Assembly: GCA_016700115.1 (NCBI GenBank)
Contig: CP064999.1
Span: 806,001 to 870,000 of the forward strand
DNA: 64,000 nt
Direction of reading: 5' to 3'
Origin: Sphingobacteriales bacterium
GTDB lineage: Bacteria > Bacteroidota > Bacteroidia > Chitinophagales > UBA2359
Positions 46,904-55,469 of the stretch are shown here, one piece after another. The position numbers and the translations under genes are program-made. The notes beneath the pieces are model-generated. The model made no database searches. It worked only from the letters and a program-made list of their open reading frames with translations, and was not told where the DNA came from. Numbering within the stretch: the first letter of the stretch is position 1; each line of letters begins with the position of its first letter.

Positions 46904-47503
46904 TTAACGGTTTTTTGCTGTTTTGAGGTTGGAATAGGTAAGGTTACGCAAAATCCACTCTAAAGGGCCGTAAGAAAATTTTGAAACATGCTAATGGCTG
47001 AATATTAACTGAGCACTATATATTCCAAGGCACCAAAGAATGCCCTGTGCCGGTGATACAGTTCCGTATAATCCAAATCCGAACCCAAACAGCAGGATGT
47101 TCTGAATGAGCGATTGAAGAACATAGTTGCTCAGGGCAATTTTCCCCATAGGTGCAAACAATCTAAACAGTTTCGTTCCAAACTGACTGCCGGCAACCAA
47201 ACAAAACGACAATATATAATACAAGGTCATCCCCGGAATCGCTATAATCTGCGTTCCTGCATAAACCACATTGTACAGGTTAGGCACAAATAGGTTTTGA
47301 AGATGATAGGCCCAAACAAAAACTGCATTACCCGCAATAGCACAAAAGCCGGCAACAACCCAAAGTTTTGTTAAGGAGGGTTTTATCTCGTTTATTCTTT
47401 GGAAAAACCTTTTTTTCCCTGCATATAAGCCTATCAAGAACATGGCAAAACTGTTCCACCACCAAAAAGGAATAGACTCGTAGAATCGTTTGGTATCAAA
47501 ATG
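46904..47503 (-). pseudogene. DUF418 membrane protein, 5'-truncated with an internal stop
   Basis: About 200 codons of the C-terminal half of a DUF418-family multi-helix membrane protein. IPFWWWNSFAMFLIGLYAGK marks the mid-protein, several hydrophobic helices follow, and the end is SYGPLEWILRNLTYS. The N-terminal half is missing: an in-frame TAA stands just upstream (47504-47506), where a repeat region begins. An in-frame TAG at ~46991 replaces what is normally a Trp-rich position before the conserved GPLEW motif, and the frame continues to 46904. Full-length relatives are ~380-420 aa. The role of DUF418 is unknown; transport has been suggested. Confidence 0.8.
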
Positions 47504-47607
47504 TTACCTTGAAAATGAGTTGATATTTTTTTCGAATAGACGGGCAAACGAAACTGACGCAATCAGATGCAGTAGATATTGGACAATAAATTGAATGTGC
47601 AGTCGGT
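47501..47607 (+). repeat. Left copy of a diverged ~105-bp direct repeat bounding the hairpin array
   Basis: Colinear with 50994-51097 with one gap and roughly two-thirds identity by eye. Shared landmarks are atgtta..ttgaaaat at the start, cgggcaaac/ggggcaaac in the middle, and attgaatgtgcaRtcggt at the end. The hairpin array starts immediately after it. Confidence 0.65.
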
Positions 47608-48089
47608 ATAACTCTGTGAATAAATTGCACTGAGAACCACAGAGATTTTTTGAAAGGAGAACCACAGAGAAAAGAATAACCCTCTGTGTAACTCTGTGAT
47701 GCCTCTATGAAAATAATAGCACAGAGAACCTCAGAGAAAGAATAACTCTCTGTGTAACTCTGTGATGCCTCTGTGAACCTCTGTGTAAATAATAGCACAG
47801 AGAACCTCAGAGATTTTTTTACACGGAGAACCACAGAGAAAAGAATAACCCTCTGTGTAACTCTGTGATGCCTCTATGAAAATAATAGCACAGAGAACCT
47901 CAGAGATTTTTTTTGCACGGAGAACCTCAGAGAAAGAATAAACCTCTGTGTAACTCTGTGATGCCTCTGTGAACCTTTGTGTAAATAATAGCACAGAGAA
48001 CCTCAGAGATTTTTTTGCACGGAGAACCACAGAGAAAGAATAAACCTCTGTGTAACTCTGTGATGCCTCTGTGAACCTCTGTGTAAATA
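47608..48089 (+). repeat. Array of ~75-105-bp hairpin-forming repeats, left part (about five units)
   Basis: Each unit begins cacagagaacc(t/a)cagag, passes through a T-run and a ggagaaccacagag element, and ends ctctgtgtaactctgtg...cctctgtgaacctctgtgtaaataatag. The first and last parts are complementary, so each unit can fold into a long hairpin. Frames across it encode only low-complexity peptides. This kind of 'cagagaaccacagag' intergenic repeat is familiar from environmental Bacteroidota genomes; its function is unknown. The array is interrupted at 48088-48089 by an IS630-type element and resumes at 50562. Confidence 0.9.
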
Positions 48090-48554
48090 ATACAGAAATG
48101 AAAAACAATTTAGCCTTGATTTAGTAATTGTGTTATTAATTTTATCTTTGTCATTTTAAAACCGAGTCATAGTTATGTCAAAGGCACTATATATACCTGT
48201 AAAAGAGAGTTTTGAGGAAATAAGGAAACTACTTCGTCAGTCACCTGCGATGATTCGTTTACGACTGTTGATGTTGATAGAGATGAAGAAGGTCGGAGAA
48301 AAAGGTATTACGAAGAAGCGCGAGTAGGGGTATGGGGTCAAAGTATTAACACATGGCGTAAAAATTATAGAACAGGGGGAATAGAAGCCTTGCTTCACAA
48401 TGGCAGAAAAGGAAAAACAGGCAGACACTCGGTGTTTACGCAAGAAGAACAAGATAGAATAGAAGAGAAGTTAAAGGATCCCAATAATGGTTTGGCGGGG
48501 TATATAGAGTTGCAGCAATGGGTAGAGCAGGAATTTAAAAAGGAAGTTAAGTAT

Positions 48555-49862
48555 CAATAGTTCGGTAAAATTCTAAGCGGCAATACGCCCTAATTGGTAT
48601 AGTTTTTTGATTTCGGGTTTATTTTTTTCCACAGATGGGTCTTTGCCATACAAGGAAATTAATCGGTCGAGTAGCAATTCGTTGATATATTGCGTTTTAA
48701 TGTCTGCCATTGAGAAAGGTCCTCTTTCATTTTTGGGAATGTTGAGCCAGTGAGCTGCTTTGGCCACATTGATTGTAGAAAGGCTTATATTGAAATGAAA
48801 ATTAAGGGCATCTTTCTGTCTGCTTTGTGAGTGTTCCAACCCCAGGTGGGTCTTGGCATCTCTGAATAGAAACTCTATTTGATAGCGCATTTTGTAACAT
48901 TGGTAAACGACTAAGCCTTCCATATCCTTATCGGTTGAAAAATAGGCGGCTACTTTGCTTACTGCTCCATTGCGCAGTACATGAACAACGACTAATTTAC
49001 ACCAACGTTTCAAACTGCGCACATGGGCAATGCCTTCATAAACAATTTCATGATCCACCTTTTTGAGTATGGTAAAATGTGCTACATCCAGGTTTCTGAG
49101 GTCAATTTTCCCGCCATACTCTTTGCGCCGTCCCCTACCCGGTTTTTGTTCGCCTGTATATGCATAGCGCAGGTAGCTATTGTGTTGTAAGCGACTAACG
49201 AAGGTAAAGCCGGCAGCGCAAACCATATCCACAAAAGGTTTTTGGAGAAAAAGGCATCTGCCGTCAATATTTTGGTCATCTGCTGCAATTCCAACGCCCG
49301 ACTGCAAAGCAGCTTCGCATACCATATTCGCAAACTTTCCGTCCCTTTTGCCACTCGGTCTGCCAGGCATGGTAATGCAGTGCTGTCTGGTTTTCTATAT
49401 CCCCTATCGCTAAGGCACTTAACTCCAAACCCCATTTCACTGAACTGGCACAGCCCGACCAAAAATAGCCCACACCCGGCGTATGCTTCCCGCTTTTGGC
49501 AATATGGCTCGGATCAAATATCCACAGCAGGGAGTTGCTACAATTTGAAAGAATTAACTCTCTGTTAAAGGTCTCAAAATCAAAGTCTTTTTTCAAAATT
49601 CAAGCGGTAGCTTTTTTCGCTATATTTCCCATAACGTGACAGCATCAGGTAATTTATCCGGCTGCGAATACTCAATAATAAAACAACAATGTGTATTATA
49701 AATTTCTTTTGGCTCATACCAATATCGCTCATTTTTCGTAATATTGCCACTGTGAAGGTTTCTGCTTTCATAGGTAAAACGGTTTGTTTTTTTTCTGTCA
49801 ATTAAAAATAATCGTTTTACCTTTCTTTTGTACAATGTAAACACTTTTTTACCGAACTATTG
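48555..49862 (-). mobile_element. IS4-like insertion sequence nested in the IS630-type element
   Basis: A 1308-bp element with perfect 15-bp terminal inverted repeats (caatagttcggtaaa and its complement) and a 6-bp target duplication, aagtat (48549-48554 and 49863-49868). Its transposase is on the minus strand. Perfect ends and duplication show that it arrived after the IS630-type element. Confidence 0.93.
48573..49801 (-). pseudogene. IS4-like DDE transposase with at least three frameshifts
   Basis: Reads from about 49801: LLLSIRSRINYLMLSRYGKY, a frame change at an A6 run (~49,590), NFEKDFDFETFNRELI, SLLWIFDPSHIAKSGK with a catalytic Asp, another change near 49,350, and LQQMTKILTADAFFSK with the second Asp. 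After a change near 49,240 come AGFTFVSRLQHNSYLRYAY and MRYQIEFLFRDAKTHLGLE with the Glu. Homologous to the transposase at 41216-42561 but only moderately similar, so they are different elements of one family. Removing one A at ~49,590 restores the frame there. Confidence 0.88.
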
Positions 49863-50561
49863 AAGTATAACACGCTACTAAAATATGCGGGCAGGAAATT
49901 TGGCAGCAAAGTGAAGGCAGCACGCAAAAGTCATGTGAAAAAGGATGCGGAGGCTGTAGTTTTTTTTAAAAAACTTTAGTTCAAAAATAGCGGAAATAGC
50001 GTTGTCTGTTCCGCCATGCTATGACAGCATAAATTTATACTTTCAGGACGAGAGCCGCTTTGGTCTGCATACCAGGCACGGGAGGGGATTGACCGCCAAA
50101 GGCATACAGCCGGTTTGCAATTTTCAGCAGGTGTTTCAATACACTTATCTTTTCGGAGCATTTTCTCCCGTAACAGGGATCAGTTTCAGTTGGAAATGCC
50201 TTGTTGCAGTGCAAATACCTTTCAGGTGTTTCTCCATGAATTTTCCCTTCAAACTCCTGCTGAATACAAAATCATTGTTTTAGACAACGGGGCTTTCCAC
50301 AAGGCAAAAAAGCTCAAAATACCCGAAAATATTTTTCTTGTCTTTCTGCCTCCTTACAGTCCCGAACTCAATCCAGCTGAAAAAATATGGCACCACATCA
50401 AAAGAAAGTTCACCAACAAACACTTCACAAGCCTTGAACTAATCAGCAACTTCTTTACTGAAACAATAAATAACATTACACCGGATATGGTAAAATCTAT
50501 CTGTAGTTACCAATATATCTGCTTAAATACCTTTTGGGCTGCTTAAAATGTCATTTTCGTA

Positions 50562-50993
50562 TAATAGCACAGAGAACCACAGAGATTTTTTTGCACGAAG
50601 AACCGCAGAGAAAAGAATAAACCTCTGTGTAAATAATAGCACAGAGAACCGCAGAGATTTTTTTGCACGGAGAACCGCAGAGAAAAGAATAACCCTCTGT
50701 GCAACTCTGTGATGCCTCTGTGAACCTCTGTGTAAATAATAGCACAGAGAACCGCAGAGATTTTTTTACACATAGAACTACAGAGAAAAGAATAAACCTC
50801 TGTGTAACTCTGTGATGCCTCTGTGAACCTCTGTGTAAATAATAGCACAGAGAACCGCAGAGATTTTTTTACACATAGAACTACAGAGAAAAGAATAAAC
50901 CTCTGTGTAACTCTGTGATGCCTCTGTGAACCTCTGTGTAAAAATTGTACAGAGAAAAGAATAAACCTCTGTGAGGCATCCGTGCAATCCCGA
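50562..50993 (+). repeat. Array of hairpin-forming repeats, right part (four to five units)
   Basis: Continuation of the array at 47608-48089 beyond the IS630-type element. Units here mostly carry cagagaaccgcagag instead of cagagaacc(t/a)cagag, and two adjacent units (about 50,740-50,940) are nearly identical. The last unit is degenerate and ends in tgtgaggcatccgtgcaatcc. Confidence 0.88.
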
Positions 50994-51097
50994 TGTTATT
51001 TTGAAAATCATCAGCTAAATTTGTTGCATAGAGGGGCAAACACAATAGCTGTAATCAAATTCAGCTGTTTTGAGACTATATTGAATGTGCAATCGGT
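50994..51097 (+). repeat. Right copy of the diverged direct repeat bounding the hairpin array
   Basis: Partner of 47501-47607, starting atgttattttgaaaat and ending attgaatgtgcaatcggt. The two copies enclose the array exactly, and they have diverged more than the array units have from one another. From 51098 to the next start codon at 51233 I see no further feature. Confidence 0.62.
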
Positions 51098-51232
51098 GTT
51101 TTCACCCGAAGACTTGGATGGAACAAATCTTTTCGGGCAGGGGAGGCGTAATTTGAGTAAAAAGCTTTGTAAGTTGTGCATATTTTACGGCTATATTGCC
51201 ATATTAACCTCCTCTAACAAAATTTTAGGCTT

Positions 51233-52264
51233 ATGAAACCCCAAACTCTACTTTTCATCTGTTTGCTGACCATTTATTCTGCACTCACCTCATGCACAAC
51301 CCAACCGAAAACGGCTATTGAAGAAAATACACCCTCATACTTTACCCCTTATGAGCATGGCATACAAACAGGCGGGGTAAAGACCATCCGCATCAACACT
51401 CCAAAAGGAGAATTTAACGTTTGGACAAAGCGTTTTGGCAATAATCCGTCTCAAAAAGTTTTGTTGCTCAATGGCGGACCCGGATTGTCCCACGAATACT
51501 TTGAATTTTTTGAAAGCTTTTTCCCAAAAGAAGGGATTGAATTTATTTACTACGATCAGTTGGCCTGTGGCAACTCGGACAACCCAAAAGACACCTCACT
51601 CTACGATTTGGCGCGCTATGTGGACGAAGTGGAGCAGGTTAGAAATGCCTTACGGTTAGATAAAAGCAATTTTTACCTGCTCGGACATTCATGGGGCGGC
51701 ATTCTCGCCATGGAGTATGCACTGAAGCATCAGCAACATCTGAAAGGGCTGATTATTTCAAACATGATGGCAAGTGCACCCGAATACGGAAAATATGCCG
51801 ATGAGGTGTTGGCAAAAAAACTGCCCCCTGATGTGCTCCAGAAAATCAGGGCTATTGAAGAAAAAGGCGATTTTGAAAACCCCGAATACATGGAATTACT
51901 CCTGCCCAATTTTTATGCAAAACATATCCTGAGATTAGAAGAATGGCCGGAGCCCGTGAGCCGTCCTTTCAACAAACTGAACAGCGATTTGTATGTCATC
52001 ATGCAGGGGCCAAGCGAGTTTGGTATTGCCGGCAAACTTGCTACCTGGGATGTGAGCAAAGAGTTGAAAAACATTCAGGTTCCTACCCTCGTCATTGGCG
52101 CTACTCACGACACCATGGATCCGAAATATATGGAATGGATGAGCAAAGAACTTCCTAATGGTCAGTTTTTACTCTGTGAAAACGGCAGCCACATGTGTAT
52201 GTATGACGATCAGGAACGCTATATGTCAGGGGTTATTAAATTTATTAAATCGGTTCCGAATTGA
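51233..52264 (+). CDS. Lipoprotein proline iminopeptidase-like hydrolase (S33 type)
   Basis: A 343-aa alpha/beta hydrolase with an N-terminal signal and lipobox LTSC (Cys21), so probably tethered in the periplasm or outer membrane. The S33 hallmark LLLNGGPGLSHEYF supplies the oxyanion hole. The nucleophile is Ser153 in GHSWGG. The acid is likely in GATHDTMDP and the base His in NGSHMCM near the C-terminus. Such enzymes release N-terminal proline or other residues from peptides; here the specificity is unproven. The helical cap lies between ~185 and 265. The upstream region is the repeat graveyard; the downstream gene is 227 bases away. Confidence 0.9.
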   Translation: MKPQTLLFICLLTIYSALTSCTTQPKTAIEENTPSYFTPYEHGIQTGGVKTIRINTPKGEFNVWTKRFGNNPSQKVLLLNGGPGLSHEYFEFFESFFPKEGIEFIYYDQLACGNSDNPKDTSLYDLARYVDEVEQVRNALRLDKSNFYLLGHSWGGILAMEYALKHQQHLKGLIISNMMASAPEYGKYADEVLAKKLPPDVLQKIRAIEEKGDFENPEYMELLLPNFYAKHILRLEEWPEPVSRPFNKLNSDLYVIMQGPSEFGIAGKLATWDVSKELKNIQVPTLVIGATHDTMDPKYMEWMSKELPNGQFLLCENGSHMCMYDDQERYMSGVIKFIKSVPN

Positions 52265-52491
52265 TTTTCAACGGTCAAACAACAGCCCTTGAAACTCCTT
52301 TGTCAGGCTGGACAAAACACCGGCCTAACGCCTTGATTTTTTAGACGAAATGGTTTTGCCTGCAAATTTTACAAATTTCATCGTTTTAATTCCACAAACA
52401 TGAACAGATCAACAACCGGCAACCGGCTTTGAAACATTTTCTGAAAATCTATTAACTTTACCCTCAACCCACATCAAAATATGGCATTCCG

Positions 52492-52938
52492 ATGCAGTTC
52501 ATACCTAAAGACAACAACTATAAAGAAAGGGTCATAAAAAGTTTTGCCCGCCAAAAATTTATGGAACATATTCAGGCCCAACTCGGCCTGATAGAACCGG
52601 GTTATTGCGAAATTCAGGTCCTTTATAATATCAACATCACCCAACAACATGCTTTTTTCCATGCCGGAATTGTCGGCACTGTTGCAGATAATGCAGCCGG
52701 TTATGCAGCCTTTTCTCTGATGCAAAATAACTCTTCCGTACTGACCGTTGAGTTTAAACTCAATTTGCTTTCGCCGGCAAAAGGGGAATTGTTGATCGGA
52801 AAATCGCGCGTTTTGAAATATGGAAAAACCCTGACGGTTTGCCGTTCAGATGTGTTTGTGGTCAACAACGGATTGGAAAAACTATGTGCCGCTTCTCAAT
52901 CTACCTTGATTGAATTGCCAAACAGGGAAGATTTTTGA
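52492..52938 (+). CDS. PaaI-family hotdog thioesterase
   Basis: A 148-aa single hotdog domain. The central helix region HAFFHAGIVGTVADNAAGYAA contains the PaaI-type HxGxxxxxxDxAxG active-site pattern, and VEFKLNLLSPAKGELL follows as in acyl-CoA thioesterases of this family. It probably hydrolyses an acyl- or aryl-CoA in the cytosol; the substrate is not predictable. Translation is taken from ATG 52492; another ATG at 52481 is out of frame. It stands apart from its neighbours and shows no clear operon partner. Confidence 0.87.
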   Translation: MQFIPKDNNYKERVIKSFARQKFMEHIQAQLGLIEPGYCEIQVLYNINITQQHAFFHAGIVGTVADNAAGYAAFSLMQNNSSVLTVEFKLNLLSPAKGELLIGKSRVLKYGKTLTVCRSDVFVVNNGLEKLCAASQSTLIELPNREDF

Positions 52939-53067
52939 ATTGTGAAAAAAAGATTTTTAAATTCATTAAATCTAACCTGATGCCAACTCCGATTCTTTTT
53001 TTATCTCTGTTCATTTTTGATTAAAAAAGAATTTGTCAACTTAAAGTTCATTCTTAAAATCCTTACC

Positions 53068-53739
53068 ATGAAACTCAGGCACTTATTGTTAATTCCTTTT
53101 TTAAATTTCTTTTTAACCTTACAGGCACAACAGGTCAACCAAATTTCCATTTTTCCCGAAAACCCTGCCGAAAACGACAGCATCATCATTGTATCTGACT
53201 TGTCCTATTTCGGAGAATGTTCTTATGGCATGGTTTATTCCTATCAAACCATGATAGAAGATACCATGATACTCATTATACCCACTTATTGCGGGTACTG
53301 GCTAACCACCCCTTGCAACAGTATTGATACATTTAAGATAGGAGTTTTTCCGGTTGGCAATTACACGCTGCGCATAGAATATCATCAGGGCAGCGTTTGC
53401 CCGATTAGCGGCTTTGATGCCACGATTGCCAGTTTTGACACAGTTTTAACCGTAACCGGCACAACCGGACTTTCCATGCCCGAAACTCAGGAACCGGCGC
53501 TTTTTATCTATCCAAACCCCGCCGGCAACCAAATCATTGTTGACCTTACCGAATTTGAAAACCTTTCCGGTTTTTTGCTCATCATAACCAACCTTTCCGG
53601 ACAAACCGTTTTTCAAAGCCCAGTTCATCAAACCCGTTTTTACACCGACACCTCCAACTGGGAAAAGGGAATGTATTGGATATCTGTCATCAACCCGAAG
53701 GGAAAAATCGTAGCGAAACGAAAATTTGTGATTCAATAA
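53068..53739 (+). CDS. Small T9SS-exported protein
   Basis: A 223-aa protein. ATG 53068 is chosen because it starts a normal signal peptide (MKLRHLLLIPFLNFFLTLQAQ); an in-frame ATG at 53017 would add 17 residues. The central domain (~25-130) is a small Cys-containing beta-rich domain that I do not recognise (PENPAENDSIIIVSDL, FGECSYG, SVCPISGFD). The C-terminal ~75 residues are a T9SS type A sorting domain: LFIYPNPAGNQIIVDL, ITNLSGQTVF, WEKGMYWISVI and a final FVIQ. It is therefore secreted or surface-attached. The function is unknown. Confidence 0.88.
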   Translation: MKLRHLLLIPFLNFFLTLQAQQVNQISIFPENPAENDSIIIVSDLSYFGECSYGMVYSYQTMIEDTMILIIPTYCGYWLTTPCNSIDTFKIGVFPVGNYTLRIEYHQGSVCPISGFDATIASFDTVLTVTGTTGLSMPETQEPALFIYPNPAGNQIIVDLTEFENLSGFLLIITNLSGQTVFQSPVHQTRFYTDTSNWEKGMYWISVINPKGKIVAKRKFVIQ

Positions 53740-53810
53740 ACAACTATGCCATCCGGTTAGCCAAAAAACACCCGCTTCAACCGAAACCTTTACCATAAAT
53801 CATCAAAACC

Positions 53811-54560
53811 ATGACTCCTTTCCATATCCTGAACGGCGATAGTCTTGCCACACAGTTAAGTCAGACCACTATACCTCCTGACTTTATTGTTTGCCGCGAA
53901 TGTTTGATTGTCGGTGATGTCAGTGCCGGAAATTTGGACGAGTTTTGGGAAAAACGGGCAATGTTTATCTCATCAACCTATCGGGTTTCACCTCAGGAAT
54001 ATAAAACCAGAACTGTCAGCGAGTTGAACAAACTAAATAACCTGCCCCGCAATGCGGAAGTCTGTCTTTGGTTTGAAAACGACTTGTTTTGTCAGGTCAA
54101 TCTGTGGTTTGTCCTTTTTTTGCTCTCCAATCGTTCCGACTTAACCCTTTACCGTATTTTTCCAATCACAGACAACGAAGCAGACCGGTGGAAAGGTTTT
54201 GGAATCGCAACTCCCGAAATTCTTGAACAGGCATACCTCGACAAGGTATTGTTTGAACCCAAAGACTTAGAACTTGGTATAAATTTATGGATCGCCTATC
54301 AACACCACAACCTCGGACTATTGACAACTTTGTCCAAACTTAAATCCCGTTGCTTCCGATTTTTGGAAGAAGTATGCCGCGCACATACAGACCGGTTTCC
54401 GGCAGACCATACTTTAGGCAGACCCGAAAGGTTCGTGCAGGAACTGATAAACTCCCAAGCCGCCGATTTTCAAACCGTGTTTTCCGTTTTTTCAGAGAAA
54501 GAAGGAATCTATGGCTTTGGCGATTCTCAACTCAAAACCATCTATGACAGTTTGAGGTAA
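53811..54560 (+). CDS. DUF1835 domain-containing protein
   Basis: A 249-aa cytosolic protein. It starts with the DUF1835 signature FHILNGDSLA, followed by IVCRECLIVGDVSAGNLDEFW and CLWFENDLFCQVNLWFVLFLL. The last third (EKEGIYGFGDSQLKTIYDSLR) is the helical end usual in this family. DUF1835 proteins have no established function. The gene follows the small T9SS protein by 71 bases on the same strand; no joint role is evident. Confidence 0.85.
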   Translation: MTPFHILNGDSLATQLSQTTIPPDFIVCRECLIVGDVSAGNLDEFWEKRAMFISSTYRVSPQEYKTRTVSELNKLNNLPRNAEVCLWFENDLFCQVNLWFVLFLLSNRSDLTLYRIFPITDNEADRWKGFGIATPEILEQAYLDKVLFEPKDLELGINLWIAYQHHNLGLLTTLSKLKSRCFRFLEEVCRAHTDRFPADHTLGRPERFVQELINSQAADFQTVFSVFSEKEGIYGFGDSQLKTIYDSLR

Positions 54561-54684
54561 AACTCCTGTTTTTTTAACCCCGAACCCGCTAACTTAGCAA
54601 CAAAAAACTCCCCGATACTTCCTAAGTCCCAAACCCGTAGATTCGCCTCAGCTTTTCGATTTGCCGCTTAAAAACATTGCTTTT

Positions 54685-54965
54685 TTAAAGATTTTAATTG
54701 CGATTTTAAACATTTAAATTGCAATTTTACCCTTTTAAATTGCAATTTTAAAGAGCTAAAAATCAATTTTTGAGGCTAAAATTTCAATTTTCTTCTTTTC
54801 AATTGACATTTTCCTCTTTAAAATCTCTTTTTTCTTCGATTCAATTGCAATTTCAAAAAATTTAATTGTGGTTTGGGAGATTTTAATTGCAATTTTATTC
54901 CTTAAAATCATCATTTTCTTTCTTAAAATTGTAATTTTAGAAGTTTTAATTGAAACCTTTTTGAC
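54685..54965 (+). repeat. AT-rich degenerate tandem repeat with ~21-bp period (about 13 units)
   Basis: Units of 20-22 bases follow the pattern ttttaattgcaatttta plus 4-5 variable bases, for example tttaaattgcaattttaccct, ttttaattgcaattttattcc and ttaaaattgtaattttagaag. The average spacing is 21 bases, two helical turns, so the A/T tracts are in phase and the DNA should be curved. A 21-base period also equals seven codons; on the minus strand parts read as a heptad-like KIEILASKID, so a decayed coiled-coil gene is an alternative. No intact frame is present. Confidence 0.7.
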
Positions 54966-55210
54966 CCTTTTTTTCAGTGACTTTTAGTAAAAACCGAACA
55001 GGGCAGGGGTAAAACAGGGGGCAGGTAGTTGGTTTTTGACAGAACCAACGCCGTTTTTGATTTGCGGGGTGGCGTTTTTGACCGTAGGGTTGTGCTGCAT
55101 GTTTTCACCACAGTAACCAAAACTGGTGTTTCGGGCTGTTTTTAATTCAATGTTATTATCATGGAAGGATATCCTGTCAAAGGGTTAATCCCTGAAAATG
55201 AGTGGTATTA

Positions 55211-55441
55211 CCAACCCATAAAATTATGCGCCAAAAACAGGAAAAGAACATCGGAAGTGCAAATGATAAACAACCGGTCCGGCAATTTCCCGATTTTTAG
55301 CTTTTTTTGAAGGTTGACCACATTAAAATCTGCAATCAGAACCGTACATTTGTTGAAAGACCCCGGCAGATCAGTCAAAAACACGGTATATTCAATTGAA
55401 AAGGTCTTTTCCCGGTTTCCCTTTCTTACAAATCCGCCATT
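55211..55441 (-). other. Open segment without a start codon in the 909-bp gene-free region
   Basis: 77 minus-strand codons between stops, with ordinary protein-like composition (for example EKTFSIEYTVFLTDLPGS and LPDRLFIICTSDVLFLFL) but no ATG. It could be a gene remnant or chance. I see nothing else in 54966-55210, and no promoter before the sigma factor gene at 55470. Confidence 0.2.
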
Positions 55442-55469
55442 TTAACGCAACAGGTTAAACGTCAACAGT

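Larger units (their letters stand above)
48175..50546 (+). pseudogene. IS630-family transposase, interrupted by an IS and frameshifted
   Basis: N-terminal helix-turn-helix part at 48175-48554 (frame change near 48,325, then VGVWGQSINTWRKNYRTGG). The C-terminal DDE part is at 49863-50546: YFQDESRFGLHTRHG with the first Asp, IIVLDNGAFHKAKK with the second, and PPYSPELNPAEKIWHHIK with the Glu. Removing the inner IS and one AAGTAT duplication rejoins KKEVKY to NTLLKYAGRKFG in frame, proving the interruption. Further one-base shifts lie in the T8/A6 run near 49,970 and in a G-run near 50,178. Not functional as it stands. Confidence 0.9.
48090..50561 (+). mobile_element. IS630-family element inserted in the hairpin array and itself interrupted
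   Basis: The element sits at a TA in the repeat-unit sequence gtaaaTAatagcac, which is restored exactly when 48090-50561 and one TA are removed. The ends are imperfect inverted repeats (tacagaaatga / complement of tcattttcgta). TA targeting and the transposase motifs identify IS630/Tc1-mariner type. Plus-strand TATCTTTG (48143-48150) is a likely -7 element for the transposase. Without the inner IS (48555-49862 plus one 6-bp duplication) its length is ~1158 bp. Confidence 0.8.

Noticed and set aside
47608..50993. CRISPR array
   Set aside because: The units vary in length, have no unique spacers of constant size, and no cas genes are present; they are tandem hairpin repeats.
47496..51011. Short minus-strand reading frames with TQRFTEASQSYTE-like peptides
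   Set aside because: They are translations of the hairpin repeat array, low in complexity and without start or ribosome-site conservation.
50982..51236. 84-codon plus-strand frame before the S33-type hydrolase
   Set aside because: It covers the right direct repeat and array end, and the peptide shows no domain or signal; the similarity to the left repeat is explained at DNA level.
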